A DNA stretch of 64,000 bases from Tenebrionibacter intestinalis (GCF_016632365.1 NZ_JAEPBH010000002.1:1-64000), one strand, 5' to 3'. Positions 1 to 10,184 are shown, numbered from the stretch's first letter. Notes: generated by a model from the letters alone, not told the origin. A program made the numbers and translations.

Positions 1-829
1 TCACCAGCCCGTGTTCCCCGCGCGAGCGGGGATAAACCGAACTGACCCTGATTACCCCCATTATGGCCCATGTGTTCCCCGCGCGAGCGGGGATAAACCG
101 GGCAGGTAATTAATCCTCGGAAAATAAAGAAAGTGTTCCCCGCGCGAGCGGGGATAAACCGCCTGCAGAAAACGCGGCTGCCGTAACACGACGGTGTTCC
201 CCGCGCGAGCGGGGATAAACCGCTAATGGGATGGTATCGAAGCGCGTAACTACAGTGTTCCCCGCGCGAGCGGGGATAAACCGATCTGACGATGTATCAG
301 ACCTTCACGGATGAAGTGTTCCCCGCGCGAGCGGGGATAAACCGGCTTCGTTTACACCGGTCAGCGGGTTATAGGCGTGTTCCCCGCGCGAGCGGGGATA
401 AACCGCAGCGAGAAGGCAGGCGGGACGCTGGGTGCAGGTGTTCCCCGCGCGAGCGGGGATAAACCGATAAATCGCCTATTGTTATCTTTCCTCTTGGCGT
501 GTTCCCCGCGCGAGCGGGGATAAACCGCCTATGACGTACTGACGTCCAACTATGACGCGGTGTTCCCCGCGCGAGCGGGGATAAACCGCCGATCTGGTGG
601 CAGGGGAACGAATACGGTGCGTGTTCCCCGCGCGAGCGGGGATAAACCGTCCTTCTTCCGTCACTACAATGGTGCCGGGAAGTGTTCCCCGCGCGAGCGG
701 GGATAAACCGCCTGTAGCAGATGCAATCGATGTTGATGAATCGTGTTCCCCGCGTGAGCGGGGGATAAACCGCGTTGCTTTACGTGGCCTGAATTCAGGC
801 CAATGTGTTCCCCGCGCGAGGATAAACCG
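1..829 (+). CRISPR. Type I-E CRISPR array, trailer end
   Basis: Fourteen direct repeats with a 61-nt period start at 11, 72, 133, 194, 255, 316, 377, 438, 499, 560, 621, 682, 743 and 805. They enclose thirteen different 32-nt spacers, and bases 1-10 are the end of a further spacer, so the array continues left of the window. Twelve repeats are identical 29-mers with the inverted core CCCCGCGCGAGCGGGG. They end in ATAAACCG, the 5' handle of type I-E crRNAs, so transcription is rightward and the leader and cas genes should lie to the left. The last two repeats are degenerate: the copy at 743-772 has a C-to-T change and an extra G (30 nt), and the copy at 805-829 lacks four bases. Such decay is typical of the trailer end. 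Confidence 0.98.
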
Positions 830-955
830 GTGATACTGTGGCGGGTTATGGTTTTTTTCAGCAAAGCGACCTTCCCGGATTTGATATCGGCCAGGGACTC
901 GGCGCCAAACAACGCCAGATGCAGAAAACTCACTACAAAACGTATGAGTAGCGAC

Positions 956-1168
956 CTTACCCGTCCAGGGCCGGGATAAACCTGTCCAAATGCGTGTATT
1001 ATTGATATCAGAGAAGCGTTTCCCGCGTAAGCGGGAATAATCTGGTCACTGAGCGTACTTCGGGCTTTGGTTTATGGTTTACGCGTGAGCGGGGGTTAAT
1101 TCGCCGCTCAAACGCAGCGGCCTTTTTCTTCTCTGCATCGTTTCCCCCGCGTGCGTGGGGAAGAGTTC
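956..1168 (+). repeat. Decayed (fossil) CRISPR repeats
   Basis: Four degenerate copies of the array repeat keep its period. They lie at about 956-984 (only the GGGATAAACC end is kept), 1016-1044 (22 of 29 bases match by hand alignment), 1077-1103 (core CGCGTGAGCGGGGG) and about 1139-1168 (core CCCCCGCGTGCGTGGGG). The gaps between them are 31 to 36 nt, close to the spacer size. The 126 nt between the intact array and this block (830-955) show no clear repeat and no gene I recognise. The last fossil copy ends about 22 nt before the folA start codon, so former array DNA now forms the folA 5' region. Confidence 0.8.
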
Positions 1169-1190
1169 TTTTTACTCTGAGATTTGTCAT

Positions 1191-1676
1191 ATGATCAGTT
1201 TGATTGCTGCGCTTGCAGCAGATCGCGTTATCGGTATGGAAAATGCCATGCCGTGGGATTTACCGGCGGACCTTGCCTGGTTTAAACGCAATACTCTTAA
1301 CAAACCGGTTATTATGGGGCGGCTGACCTGGGAAGCTATCGGGCGCCCGCTGCCAGAGCGCAAGAATATTGTTATTAGCCGCAACCCGGGCAACGATGAG
1401 CGCGCGATCTGGGTTCGTTCGGTAGAAGAGGCGATCGCGGCCTGTGGTGATGTGGAAGAGATCATGGTCATTGGCGGCGGCTACGTTTACAAACAATTCC
1501 TGCCGCTGGCGCAGCGTTTGTATCTGACGCATATCGATGCCGAAGTGGAAGGCGATACCCACTTTCCGGAATATGAGCCAGACGAGTGGCAGCCGCTGTT
1601 CAGTGAGTTTCATGATGCGGATGAAAAGAACGCGTACGGCTGTTTTTTTGAAATTCTGGAGCGTCGTCAGGCGTAA
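1191..1676 (+). CDS. folA: Dihydrofolate reductase
   Basis: Reduces dihydrofolate to tetrahydrofolate with NADPH in the cytoplasm; it is the target of trimethoprim. The 161-residue product starts [15 protein letters not shown] and is close to E. coli DHFR (159 aa) over its whole length. The Met20 loop (M16 to M20), active-site D27, the hinge segment IMVIGGG and the motif [14 protein letters not shown] are all present. Positions 21, 26, 28, 30 and 94, where E. coli trimethoprim resistance often arises, look wild type. Residue 45, a histidine that contacts the NADPH phosphate in E. coli, is leucine here. The ATG at 1191 was chosen because the family starts there; an in-frame extension upstream would run through fossil CRISPR sequence. 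It is convergent with apaH. Confidence 0.97.
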   Translation: MISLIAALAADRVIGMENAMPWDLPADLAWFKRNTLNKPVIMGRLTWEAIGRPLPERKNIVISRNPGNDERAIWVRSVEEAIAACGDVEEIMVIGGGYVYKQFLPLAQRLYLTHIDAEVEGDTHFPEYEPDEWQPLFSEFHDADEKNAYGCFFEILERRQA

Positions 1677-2123
1677 AAACCAGATAAAAAAGAGACGAAG
1701 GCCTGATGCTGGCCATAGAAGGTTAAGCGGGTGTTCCGTACGCTAACAGAACGATAATAAAGGGAACTTCATCAACGGTGAACGGGCAAGGCGGGCTGCG
1801 GTAGCGTAAAGACATCTTTGCTTTATGGCGCTCGCCTTTCGGCCGGCCCGACATGATGTTCCGTCTCGTTTCGCCTCAGCTTGCCGTCCCGGGCCGTCTT
1901 ACCCTGTCTTCGCCTGTGGTTCGCCGGTTTTAGCGGAGATCGGCAAACCTACACGTTAAGCCTGCGCGCGTTAAAAGCGAACCAGGATGCTGACCAAATA
2001 AAAAAGAGACCCGATACTGGCGTTAACACGTCATGGCGTTTGGCATTAACAGGAAGCGTTATTCACACAAATGCTTAACTGACCGGCATCAGGGCGAACG
2101 TATCCGTAAAAGCTTGTCCTGCG
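1677..2123. other. Noncoding gap between folA and apaH with a short direct repeat
   Basis: No credible gene is seen in these 447 nt between two convergent genes. An 18-nt sequence occurs twice in the same direction with one mismatch, at 1679-1696 and 1993-2010 (core ATAAAAAAGAGAC), each followed by a GAT.CTGG motif. The enclosed 300 nt are GC-rich and contain several small inverted repeats. In E. coli the same gap is much shorter, so something was probably inserted or duplicated here, but I cannot name it. Confidence 0.5.
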
Positions 2124-2975
2124 CTATGACGCCACGGCTGCCGCGCCCTCGTCGTTATCGCGCTGGCGGTGCGATATCTGCGTAAACCACGCTTTGTCTT
2201 CCCAGCGCAGACAGGTTAGCGTGCCGCCCCAGCAACAGCCGGTATCAAGGGCGTAAATGCCCTCTGGCGTACCTTTGCCCTCCAGCGATGCCCAGTGGCC
2301 AAATGCAATACCGTATTCCTGCGTCACGGGGCCGGGGATAGCGAACCAGGGTTTTAGCGGCGCGGGGGCATTTTCTGGCGTATCCTTGCAGTACATATCA
2401 AGCTGCCCATTCGGGAAGCAGTAGCGCATGCGCGTTAACGCATTGGTGATAAAGCGCAGGCGCGATAGCCCCTTGAGATCGTCGCTCCAGTTGTTCGGCA
2501 TATCGCCGTACATCGCGTCAAGAAACAGCGGATAGCTGTCGCTTGAAAGCATCGCTTCTACATCGCGGGCGCAACTGACGGCTGTAGGCAGATCCCACTG
2601 CGGCGTGATGCCTGCATGGGCCATGACCAGTTTTTTTTCTTCATCTACCTGGAGCAGCGGCTGGCGGCGTAGCCAGTTAAGGAGTTCATCCACATCGGGC
2701 GCTTCCAGAAGCGCGGTGACGCGATCTTTGGGTTTATTGCGGCTGATGCCGGCGTAAACGGCCAGCAGATGCAGGTCGTGGTTACCGAGCACAATGCGCG
2801 CGGCATCGTCAAGCCCGCGTACATAGCGCAGAACATCCAGTGAACCTGGCCCACGCGCGACCAGATCGCCGGTTAACCATAGCGTATCCTTGCCAGGCGT
2901 AAACTCCACCTGTTTTAACAGTGCGATCAGTTCATCGTAGCAGCCATGAACATCGCCAATCAGGTATGTGGACAT
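2124..2975 (-). CDS. apaH: Diadenosine tetraphosphatase (symmetrical)
   Basis: Cleaves Ap4A symmetrically to two ADP and also removes NpnN caps from RNA 5' ends; it is cytoplasmic and metal dependent. The 283-residue protein has the metallophosphatase motifs in order: GDVHGC (residues 7-12), [10 protein letters not shown] (about 34-43), GNHDLH (about 63-68) and a distal MAHAG. Length matches the E. coli enzyme (about 280 aa). It is the last gene of the lptD-surA-pdxA-rsmA-apaG-apaH series and starts only 6 nt after apaG ends, so the two are very likely co-transcribed. Confidence 0.97.
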   Translation of the reverse strand: MSTYLIGDVHGCYDELIALLKQVEFTPGKDTLWLTGDLVARGPGSLDVLRYVRGLDDAARIVLGNHDLHLLAVYAGISRNKPKDRVTALLEAPDVDELLNWLRRQPLLQVDEEKKLVMAHAGITPQWDLPTAVSCARDVEAMLSSDSYPLFLDAMYGDMPNNWSDDLKGLSRLRFITNALTRMRYCFPNGQLDMYCKDTPENAPAPLKPWFAIPGPVTQEYGIAFGHWASLEGKGTPEGIYALDTGCCWGGTLTCLRWEDKAWFTQISHRQRDNDEGAAAVAS

Positions 2976-2981
2976 GAATTA

Positions 2982-3359
2982 TCAGTGAATAAGGGTAGGA
3001 ACGGCCAGTCGAAAGACTGGAATAGCGATGCGAAACGAGCGATTTTGCTCGTCTATCATCTCGTAGTAGCCCTGCATTGTGCCCAGCGGCGTTTCTATAA
3101 TCGCGCCGCTGGTATACTGGTAGTCGTCGCCTGGGGCGATATGGGGCTGGACGCCAACAACGCCTTCACCCTGAACTTCGGTTTCGCGTCCGTTGCCGTT
3201 TGTGATGAGCCAGTAACGCCCCATTAGCTGAACCATATGATGCCCCAGATTGCGAATAGTTACGGTATAGGCAAATACATAGCGCTCCTCATCAGGAGAA
3301 GACTGGGATTCGATGTATACGCTTTGTACCTGAACACAAATACGGGGCGAATATGGCAT
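2982..3359 (-). CDS. apaG: ApaG domain protein
   Basis: A 125-residue single-domain protein of the ApaG/DUF525 family (fibronectin-like beta sandwich, also called CorD). The family is linked to Co2+/Mg2+ homeostasis, but the biochemical role in enterics is not settled. The sequence holds the typical segments [29 protein letters not shown] and [10 protein letters not shown]. It lies between rsmA (2 nt gap) and apaH (6 nt gap) on the minus strand, the usual order in enterobacteria, and probably shares their transcript. Confidence 0.96.
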   Translation of the reverse strand: MPYSPRICVQVQSVYIESQSSPDEERYVFAYTVTIRNLGHHMVQLMGRYWLITNGNGRETEVQGEGVVGVQPHIAPGDDYQYTSGAIIETPLGTMQGYYEMIDEQNRSFRIAIPVFRLAVPTLIH

Positions 3360-3361
3360 AC

Positions 3362-4183
3362 TCAGTTCTCCTTAGATGGCGGGTTCTCAGCTAAATAGTT
3401 AGCTAACTGGCAGTACTGTGCAACTGAAACGTTTTCTGCGCGCAGGGTTGGGTCTAACTCTAATGCCGTTAATGTTTCCGGATTAAACAGGTTGCCCAGG
3501 CTGTTGCGTATGGTTTTACGGCGCTGGTTAAAGGCCTCTGTCGTAAGGCGGCTTAGTATGCGCAGATCTTTTACCGGGTGCGGCAACGCAGCATGCGGCA
3601 CCAGCCGCACCACGGCGGAATCAACCTTCGGCGGGGGCGTAAATGAACCGGGCGGCACTTCCAGCACCGGGATTATCTGACAATAATACTGCGCCATGAC
3701 GCTTAAACGCCCGTAAGCTTTGCTGTCAGGCCCGGCCACCAGGCGATTGACCACCTCTTTTTGCAGCATAAAGTGCATGTCCTTTATTGCCTGAGTATAG
3801 CTAAACAGATGGAACATCAGCGGAGTGGAGATATTGTACGGCAGATTGCCAAACACGCGCAGCGGCTGGCCTTCCAGGCGTGAGAGCTCGCCAAAGTCCA
3901 CCGTCATGGCGTCCTGTTGATAGAGAGTCAATTTAGGGCCAAGAAACGGATGAGTTTTCAGGCGTGCCGCCAAATCGCGGTCAAGTTCAATAACGGTGAG
4001 TTTATCAAGGCGTTCGCCCACCGGTTCGGTAAGGGCCGCCAGACCCGGACCGATTTCGACCAGCGCTTCGCCTTTTTGGGGATTAATCGCGCTAACGATG
4101 CTGTCGATAATATACGGGTCATTTAAAAAGTTTTGCCCGAAACGTTTACGGGCGAGATGCCCCTGGTGGACTCGATTATTCAT
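3362..4183 (-). CDS. rsmA: 16S rRNA dimethyltransferase (A1518, A1519)
   Basis: Dimethylates the two adjacent adenines in the 3'-terminal hairpin of 16S rRNA using S-adenosylmethionine, a late step in 30S assembly; its loss gives kasugamycin resistance. The 273-residue protein has the family entry motif GQNFLND (about 16-22), SAM motif [10 protein letters not shown] (43-51), an acidic motif II VIELDRD and the catalytic NLPY (113-116), followed by the C-terminal helical domain. It overlaps the end of pdxA by 4 nt, which suggests translational coupling. Confidence 0.98.
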   Translation of the reverse strand: MNNRVHQGHLARKRFGQNFLNDPYIIDSIVSAINPQKGEALVEIGPGLAALTEPVGERLDKLTVIELDRDLAARLKTHPFLGPKLTLYQQDAMTVDFGELSRLEGQPLRVFGNLPYNISTPLMFHLFSYTQAIKDMHFMLQKEVVNRLVAGPDSKAYGRLSVMAQYYCQIIPVLEVPPGSFTPPPKVDSAVVRLVPHAALPHPVKDLRILSRLTTEAFNQRRKTIRNSLGNLFNPETLTALELDPTLRAENVSVAQYCQLANYLAENPPSKEN

Positions 4184-5169
4184 TGACTGTTAGAAATCAT
4201 CCTGATGGCGAGATTAAGCGCCGTGGTAAAACTGCCGACGTCGGCTGTACCCCGGCCCGCCAGTTCGAGAGCGGTGCCGTGGTCAACGGAAGTACGAATA
4301 AAAGGCAGGCCCAGCGTAATATTCACCGCGCGACCAAAGCCTTCGTATTTTAGCACGGGCAGCCCCTGGTCGTGGTACATCGCCAGTACGGCATCTGCGC
4401 TGTTGAGATATTTAGGCTGGAACAGCGTATCGGCGGGTAACGGGCCGGTGAGCGTCATGCCGCCGGCGCGCATGTCGTTAAGCACCGGGATAAGGGTGTC
4501 TGTCTCTTCGGTGCCCATATGGCCGCCTTCGCCCGCGTGCGGGTTGAGGCCGCAAACCAGAATATGCGGCTGAGCAATGCCGAATTTGCTCTGCAAATCG
4601 TGGTGCAAAATGGTCAGAACTTGGCGCAACAGCGGCGCCGTAACGGCGTCAGCCACGGCGCGCAGCGGCAGGTGAGTGGTGGCCAGGGCTACGCGTAGCG
4701 TATCTGTCGCCAGCATCATCACCACTTTTTCGCTGCCTGCGCGGGCTTCAAAAAACTCGGTATGGCCGGTAAAAGGGATACCGGCATCGTTAATTACGCC
4801 TTTGTGTACAGGGCCTGTGACGACGGCCGAAAATTCGCCGCTCAGGCAGCCGTCGCAAGCACGCGCCAGCGTTTCAACCACATACTGGCCGTTGCGCGGA
4901 TCGCATTGACCCAGCGTTACCGGCGCGCGCAGCGCTACCGGCAATACGGTTAACGTACCGGCGCGCTGTGCAAGGGCGGGGGCATCGGGCTGCCAGGGGA
5001 GAATTCGCAGCGGTTGCCCAAGCTGTGCGGCACGTTCCGCCAGCAATACAGGCGAGGCGCAAACCACCAGCTCAACAGGCCAGTCCCGCTGCGCAAGGGC
5101 GATAACTAAATCGGGGCCAATCCCGGCAGGTTCGCCGGGCGTCACCACCACGCGAGGGACGTTAGCCAT
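4180..5169 (-). CDS. pdxA: 4-hydroxythreonine-4-phosphate dehydrogenase
   Basis: NAD-dependent oxidation of 4-phosphohydroxy-L-threonine in the DXP-dependent pathway to pyridoxal 5'-phosphate; the product is used by PdxJ. The 329 residues equal the E. coli length. Recognisable segments are [12 protein letters not shown] near the N-terminus, the metal-site [21 protein letters not shown], and [12 protein letters not shown] with the third metal histidine. It starts inside the last codons of surA (8 nt overlap) and overlaps rsmA by 4 nt, so it sits in the middle of a translationally coupled operon. Confidence 0.98.
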   Translation of the reverse strand: MANVPRVVVTPGEPAGIGPDLVIALAQRDWPVELVVCASPVLLAERAAQLGQPLRILPWQPDAPALAQRAGTLTVLPVALRAPVTLGQCDPRNGQYVVETLARACDGCLSGEFSAVVTGPVHKGVINDAGIPFTGHTEFFEARAGSEKVVMMLATDTLRVALATTHLPLRAVADAVTAPLLRQVLTILHHDLQSKFGIAQPHILVCGLNPHAGEGGHMGTEETDTLIPVLNDMRAGGMTLTGPLPADTLFQPKYLNSADAVLAMYHDQGLPVLKYEGFGRAVNITLGLPFIRTSVDHGTALELAGRGTADVGSFTTALNLAIRMISNSQ

Positions 5170-6454
5170 TGCCGTCGAGTATCTTCACATAGGCGCTGGC
5201 GCGTTGCTCCTGCATCCAGGCTTGCGCTTCTTCAGCGAATTTACGGTTGAACAGCATACGGTAGGCGCGATCTTTTTGCGCCGCATCGGTCTTATCCACC
5301 TGGCGGGTATCCAGCAGTTCGATAAGATGCCAACCGAAGGTGGAGTGGACCGGCGTGCTCATTTGCCCTTTATTCAGGCGCATCAGCGCATCGCGGAAGG
5401 CCGGATCGTAAATATTCGGCATTGTCCAGCCCAGATCGCCGCCCTGGTTAGCGGAGCCAGGATCCTGAGAGAAGGCTTTCGCCGCGGCGGCAAAGGAGGT
5501 TTTCCCGCTGCGGATGTCGGCTGCTATCTCTTCAAGCTTCAGGCGAGCCTGTTGATCGGTTAAGATCGGTGAAGGTTTAAGCAAAATATGGCGAGCGTGT
5601 ACTTCGGTGACCGAAATATTGCGCGCTCCGCCGCGAATATCGTTAACCTTCAGAATGTGGAAGCCCACTCCGGAGCGGATTGGGCCGATAACGTCGCCCT
5701 TTTTTGCCGTTGCCAGCGCTTGCGCAAAAACGCCAGGCAGTTCCTGGATCCGCCCCCAGCCCATCTGGCCGCCCTTGAGCGCGGACTGATCGGCGGAATA
5801 GGTGATGGCCAGTTTGCCAAAGTCTTCGCCGCCGCGCGCGCGCTCCACGATGGATGTCGCTTGCTGGCCGGCTTCGTTAACCTGATCGGCGGTTGGGTTT
5901 TCCGGCAGCGGCAGCAGAATATGGCTCAGGTTAAGTTCAGTTGCGGCATCGTTCTGGTTAGATACCTGTTTTGCCAGTTGTTCCACCTCCTGTGGCAGGA
6001 TCGTGACGCGGCGGCGCACCTCGCTATTGCGCACCTCCGAGATGATCATCTCTTTGCGGATCTGGTTACGGTAGTTTGCGTAGTTAATACCTTCATATGC
6101 CAGGCGGCTGCGCATCTGATCCAGCGTCATCCTGTTCTGCGCGGCAATGCTGGCAATAGCCTGATCAAGCTGCTCGTCACTAATGGCGATGCCGCTTTTC
6201 TGGCCCATTTGCAAAATCACCTGATCGACGATAAGACGCTCCATTATCTGGTGACGCAGCGTGTTGTCGTCCGGAAGCTGCTGGCGCGCCTGGTTGGCGT
6301 TGAGCTTCACTGACTGCATCAGGCCGTTTACATCGCTTTCCAGTACAACGCCGTTGTTAACAACGGCTGCGACTTTATCGACAACCTGTGGGGCAGCGAA
6401 GGCGGTATTCGCTACCAGAGCGATACCGAGAAGCAGCGTTCTCCAGTTCTTCAT
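5162..6454 (-). CDS. surA: Periplasmic chaperone and peptidyl-prolyl isomerase
   Basis: Main periplasmic chaperone for outer-membrane beta-barrel proteins, including LptD encoded just upstream. The start [10 protein letters not shown] at 6454 was chosen because it gives a normal signal peptide cleaved after AFA (about residue 20), has GGAAAG just upstream and yields 430 aa, close to E. coli SurA (428). An in-frame upstream extension would bury the signal peptide. After the chaperone domain come two parvulin domains (about 175-275 and 285-385); the second has the fuller set of motifs ([22 protein letters not shown]). It lies 52 nt downstream of lptD. Confidence 0.98.
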   Translation of the reverse strand: MKNWRTLLLGIALVANTAFAAPQVVDKVAAVVNNGVVLESDVNGLMQSVKLNANQARQQLPDDNTLRHQIMERLIVDQVILQMGQKSGIAISDEQLDQAIASIAAQNRMTLDQMRSRLAYEGINYANYRNQIRKEMIISEVRNSEVRRRVTILPQEVEQLAKQVSNQNDAATELNLSHILLPLPENPTADQVNEAGQQATSIVERARGGEDFGKLAITYSADQSALKGGQMGWGRIQELPGVFAQALATAKKGDVIGPIRSGVGFHILKVNDIRGGARNISVTEVHARHILLKPSPILTDQQARLKLEEIAADIRSGKTSFAAAAKAFSQDPGSANQGGDLGWTMPNIYDPAFRDALMRLNKGQMSTPVHSTFGWHLIELLDTRQVDKTDAAQKDRAYRMLFNRKFAEEAQAWMQEQRASAYVKILDGNG

Positions 6455-6506
6455 ACTCTTTCCATTTCTGATTAATCCGCGATGCGGTTTCGTTTTTGAC
6501 ATCAAA

Positions 6507-8879
6507 TTACAGCGAATTCTGATAGGGCAAAATATTTGAGCGCAGCATTTGCTGTGTGCCAAGGCCATAGTTAGAACTCAGGCCGCGCAGCTCAATATTA
6601 AAACCCACTCTCTCATCAAACGCGCTCTTGTTATTTTCCCAGCCGTTGAGCTTGCGCTCATAGCCCACGCGGATTGCGTAGCAGCAGGAGTTGTACTGCA
6701 CGCCCACCATCTGGTCGGCCGGCTGATGGGCGTTAGTATCGTAGTAGTACGCGCCTACTAATGACCACCTGTCGACAACAGGCCAACTGGCGGTGACCCC
6801 CATCTGGGAAATGCCCTCTTTATAACGCTCGGAGGTTGAAAAAGACGGCAGCGTGGCGCGAATATACTCCGGGCTGGCGTAGCGGTAGTTCAACTGCACC
6901 AGACGATCGGCGTCTTTACGGTACTCCAGGACGCCGCTGGCGGTGGAGACATTGTTCAGACGCGTATCATATTGTAGGCCGCCGCGCAGACCCCAGCGAT
7001 TATTTATGCGCCAGTAGGTGTCGCCTGCCCATGCGATAGCGCTGGTCTTTTTCTCTTTTTCCCAGTTGATATTGTCATCACCGGTACGGGACTCGGTGAA
7101 ATAGTAGATTTGACCAACAGAAACGTTAAAACGTTCAACGGCCGCGTTATCATAAATGCGCGACGTTACGCCGGTCGTCAGTTGGTTGGCCGATGCAATA
7201 CGATCAAGGCCGCCGTAGGCACGGTCGCGGAACAGACCGGTGTAATCCGATTGCAGGAATGAAGAGTCGAAGTTGTTAATATCGCTCTGATTGCGATAGG
7301 GAATATAAAGATATTGTACGTGTGGCTCCAGCGTCTGGGTATAGTCCTGCCACCAGTTCATATTGCGTTCGAATATCAGTTTGCCGTCCATTTTAAACTG
7401 CGGCATAACGCGGTCTACGCTGTCTTTGAGTTTTGCCGCAGCAGCGCTGGTTGCTGGGTTTTTTCTGACGTAATAACGGTAGCGATCCAGATTATCCTGC
7501 TGATAATGCGTCGCCATCAGCTTTACTTCGGTATTAAGGCTGCTCCAGCCGTTGGACATCGGCAGGTTTATGGTCGGCTCCATATGCAGGCGCGTTGCTT
7601 CCGGCATGTTATTGTTCACGTTTGTGAAACGTACCGCCTGCGCGTACAGATGGGTATCGAACGGGCCGAGATCGTTAAGGTAATAATTGACGTCCAACTG
7701 CGGTTCGGCGCGATAAGAGTTGCGGTTACGCTGGGTATCGAATACCTGGAACTGTTTGGCGCTGATGGTGGCGTCAAAATTCTGGTTGGCGTAGCCGACG
7801 CTGAATTTCTGCGTGGCGTAACCGTCGGTGCTGTCGCCATATTGCGAATCAAAGTCGTTAAAATAAGAAGGGTCGCTAACTTTGGTGTAATTAACGTTAA
7901 AGCGCCATACCTTATCCATCACGCCGCCGTGACGCCAGTAGAACAGCCAGCGACGGTCCTGATTTTCTTTCGGGTGATCTTCGGTGTATTGATCGTCGGA
8001 AGGCAGGTAATCGAACTCAATAAGTCCTGCGCCCGCATGGCTCAGATAGCGGAATTCGTTTTGCCACTGGACGCCGCCGCGCTGCTGGTAGTAGTGCGGG
8101 GTAATCGTCGCGTCGAAGTTAGGCGCGATATTCCAGTAATAGGGAATCGTGAACTCCAGCCCGTTGTTAGAGCTGTATCTGGCATTTGGGATAAGGAAGC
8201 CGGAGCGGCGCTTATCCCCGACCGGTAGCTGTAAATAGGGGCTGTAGAATACCGGTACCGGGCCGATTTTAAAGCGCGCGTTCCAGATTTCGGCAACCTG
8301 TTCTTCGCGATCGTGAATAACTTCGCTGCCCACCACGCTCCAGGTATTGGTGCCGGGCAGGCAGGAGGTAAAGGTGCCGTTTTCCAGAATGGTGTAGCGG
8401 TTTTCGCCGCGCTGCTTCATCACATCCGCGCTACCGCGCCCCTGGCGGCCAACCATTTGGTAATCGCCCTTCCAGACGTTGGTATCTTTGCTGTTAAGGT
8501 TGGCCCAGGCTTTTGGGCCTTTGAGGATAACCTGGTTGTCGTCGTAACGCACGTTCCCCAGCGCATCAACCGTGCGTACCGGGTCGGCCTGGCCTGCCAC
8601 CTGCTTTTGATGCAACTGCACTTCGTCGGCCTGCAGGCGGCTGTTGCCTTGTTCAATATCGACGTTGCCGCTAAATGTCGCGCGTTCCGGGTAATCGCCT
8701 TTGGCGCTGTCGGCATTAATAGTTACGGGAAGCTCGGTCGTATCGCCAGCGACCAGCGGACGATTATAGCTGGGAACGCCGAGCATACACTGCGAAGCAA
8801 GATCGGCAGCCATCCCTTGTTGGCTATAAATCGCTGAACCAATCAGTGTGGCCAGCAAGGTGGGAATACGTTTTTTCAT
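6507..8879 (-). CDS. lptD: LPS-assembly protein LptD (outer-membrane barrel)
   Basis: Outer-membrane half of the Lpt bridge that, with LptE, inserts lipopolysaccharide into the outer leaflet. The start [10 protein letters not shown] at 8879 was chosen by match to the E. coli protein. It gives a signal peptide ending near [10 protein letters not shown] and a 790-residue precursor (E. coli 784). The mature protein begins with the jellyroll domain (about 40-220), followed by a long beta barrel. Cysteine near mature residue 8 (C32 of the precursor) and the later CC pair (SCCYAIRV) fit the known non-consecutive disulfides. First gene of the surA-pdxA-rsmA-apaGH series and divergent from djlA. Confidence 0.98.
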   Translation of the reverse strand: MKKRIPTLLATLIGSAIYSQQGMAADLASQCMLGVPSYNRPLVAGDTTELPVTINADSAKGDYPERATFSGNVDIEQGNSRLQADEVQLHQKQVAGQADPVRTVDALGNVRYDDNQVILKGPKAWANLNSKDTNVWKGDYQMVGRQGRGSADVMKQRGENRYTILENGTFTSCLPGTNTWSVVGSEVIHDREEQVAEIWNARFKIGPVPVFYSPYLQLPVGDKRRSGFLIPNARYSSNNGLEFTIPYYWNIAPNFDATITPHYYQQRGGVQWQNEFRYLSHAGAGLIEFDYLPSDDQYTEDHPKENQDRRWLFYWRHGGVMDKVWRFNVNYTKVSDPSYFNDFDSQYGDSTDGYATQKFSVGYANQNFDATISAKQFQVFDTQRNRNSYRAEPQLDVNYYLNDLGPFDTHLYAQAVRFTNVNNNMPEATRLHMEPTINLPMSNGWSSLNTEVKLMATHYQQDNLDRYRYYVRKNPATSAAAAKLKDSVDRVMPQFKMDGKLIFERNMNWWQDYTQTLEPHVQYLYIPYRNQSDINNFDSSFLQSDYTGLFRDRAYGGLDRIASANQLTTGVTSRIYDNAAVERFNVSVGQIYYFTESRTGDDNINWEKEKKTSAIAWAGDTYWRINNRWGLRGGLQYDTRLNNVSTASGVLEYRKDADRLVQLNYRYASPEYIRATLPSFSTSERYKEGISQMGVTASWPVVDRWSLVGAYYYDTNAHQPADQMVGVQYNSCCYAIRVGYERKLNGWENNKSAFDERVGFNIELRGLSSNYGLGTQQMLRSNILPYQNSL

Positions 8880-9137
8880 ACGTTTTTTTCGTTGTTCCGT
8901 CATCAGTGGCTGCGCGTCGGCAAACGTCCAGAGACTAACTTACTCAGTAGCTGTGCGCCAGCTTTACGCCCTAAATAATTCAGCCAGCCGGAGCAAGATT
9001 TTGTTGCTTACGCGCCCGGTTTCAGGCGCAGGCCGGGAAGTTCTCCCGCTGTTTTGCGCCGGGTAGTTATGCAGCGTTCAGAATGACGGGTATGATAATG
9101 CAAATTCTGTCAGTCGGCATGACGATTTGGGGAGTAT

Positions 9138-9959
9138 ATGCAGTATTTGGGAAAAGTGATTGGCGTGGCGGTCGCGCTGTTCATGGGGGGCGGCTTCTGG
9201 GGTGTCGTCGCGGGGCTGATTATCGGCCATATGTTCGATCGCGCGCGCAGCCGTCGCATGACGTGGTTTGTCGGGCAGCAACAGCGCCAGGCGGTTTTTT
9301 TCGCCACAACGTTTGAAGTGATGGGACACCTGACGAAAGCGAAAGGGCGCGTGACACAGACGGATATACAACTGGCGACGCGGTTTATGGACCAGATGCA
9401 ACTGCACGGCGCTGCGCGCACTGCCGCACAGCACGCGTTTCGCGCCGGTAAGCAAAACGACTACCCGCTGCGTGAGAAGATGCGTCAACTTCGCAGCATC
9501 TGCTTCGGCCGTTTTGATTTGATTCGGATGTTTCTGGAAATACAGGTTCGCGCTGCGCTGTCTGACGGCGTGCTGCACCCTAATGAACGGGATGTGTTAT
9601 ACGTAATTGGCGAAGAAGTCGGCATTTCACGCACGCAGCTTGAGCAGTTTATACGTATGATGCAGGGCGGTCAGTCGTTTGACGATTCCGGCTGGCGGGG
9701 CGGTAACGACCGGCGCGGCGGCGGCGGTTACGCCCAGCGCGGCCCCACGCTTGAAGACGCCTGTAATATGCTGGGCGTGAGCCCGTCTGACGATTCGGCT
9801 ACCATCAAGCGCGCCTACCGTAAGCTTATGAGCGAACATCATCCGGATAAGCTGGTTGCAAAGGGGCTGCCGCCGGAAATGATTGAAATGGCGAAGCAAA
9901 AAACCCAGGAAATCCAAAAAGCGTGGGAGCTGATTAAAGAGCAGAAGGGCTTTAAGTAA
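9138..9959 (+). CDS. djlA: Membrane-anchored DnaJ-like co-chaperone
   Basis: Type III J-domain protein that stimulates DnaK and influences colanic acid (Rcs) signalling. The 273 residues start with a glycine-rich transmembrane segment (about 6-30, [19 protein letters not shown]). A TerB-like cytoplasmic region follows, then a glycine- and arginine-rich linker ([15 protein letters not shown], about 190-205), and a C-terminal J domain with the HPD motif in SEHHPDK. E. coli DjlA has 271 aa. It is transcribed away from lptD, with 258 nt between the starts. Confidence 0.97.
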   Translation: MQYLGKVIGVAVALFMGGGFWGVVAGLIIGHMFDRARSRRMTWFVGQQQRQAVFFATTFEVMGHLTKAKGRVTQTDIQLATRFMDQMQLHGAARTAAQHAFRAGKQNDYPLREKMRQLRSICFGRFDLIRMFLEIQVRAALSDGVLHPNERDVLYVIGEEVGISRTQLEQFIRMMQGGQSFDDSGWRGGNDRRGGGGYAQRGPTLEDACNMLGVSPSDDSATIKRAYRKLMSEHHPDKLVAKGLPPEMIEMAKQKTQEIQKAWELIKEQKGFK

Positions 9960-9998
9960 AACGGCGAGCGCTGCGCGTTACGTCAGAGGTTGCGAAAT

Positions 9999-10184
9999 AA
10001 GGGGGCGATTTGCCCCCTTTCAGGTTGTTGACAAAGAAGGAAAAAACGGGGTTTTTCCTTCTTTGTAGTAAGCAGGCGAAAATCAATGCGTTGATTTTCC
10101 TTGTTTTTTATTGTAATTCATCCATCCTGACTGCGATAGGATGGGGGTTGTCAGCAGTCTCTAAGGGGGGCGATTTGCCCCCTT
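9999..10184 (+). repeat. Intergenic hairpin-rich repeat, copy 1, with duplicated arms
   Basis: Best-preserved copy of a repeat family seen several times in this window. Left arm: hairpin AAGGGGGC-gattt-GCCCCCTT at 9999-10019; the right arm at 10163-10184 is almost the same sequence in the same orientation. Between them lie three hairpins: HP1 at 10032-10065 (14-bp perfect stem, loop ending CGGGG), HP2 at 10078-10099 (GAAAATCAA-tgcg-TTGATTTTC) and HP3 at 10122-10144 (CCATCC...GGATGG). TGACAA at 10029 and TTGTCA at 10048+100 (10148-10153) could pair and close the structure like a cloverleaf. The left arm may also terminate djlA transcription. Confidence 0.85.

Noticed and set aside
482-933. Several open frames of 60-90 codons on both strands within the CRISPR array, repeating ARAG- or RSRGEH-like peptides
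   Set aside because: They are translations of the repeat unit; the periodic peptide follows the 61-nt period and no family is recognised.
830-955. A possible gene fragment reading MSFLHLALFGAESLADIK on the minus strand
   Set aside because: Too short, no family recognised, and it sits between intact and fossil CRISPR repeats.
1008-1190. A 60-codon minus-strand frame before folA
   Set aside because: It reads through fossil CRISPR repeats and shows the same artefactual peptides.
1881-2078. A 65-codon plus-strand frame in the folA-apaH gap
   Set aside because: No recognisable motif, no ribosome-binding site, and it crosses the short direct repeat.
5588-6313. Long antisense open frames opposite surA, lptD, leuB, ilvI, murC and other genes
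   Set aside because: They are shadows in GC-rich coding DNA opposite clearly identified genes and match no family.
9023-9062. A sigma-E-like AGAACTT upstream of lptD on the minus strand
   Set aside because: No acceptable -10 element at the expected spacing; E. coli lptD is sigma-E controlled, but I could not locate the promoter here.
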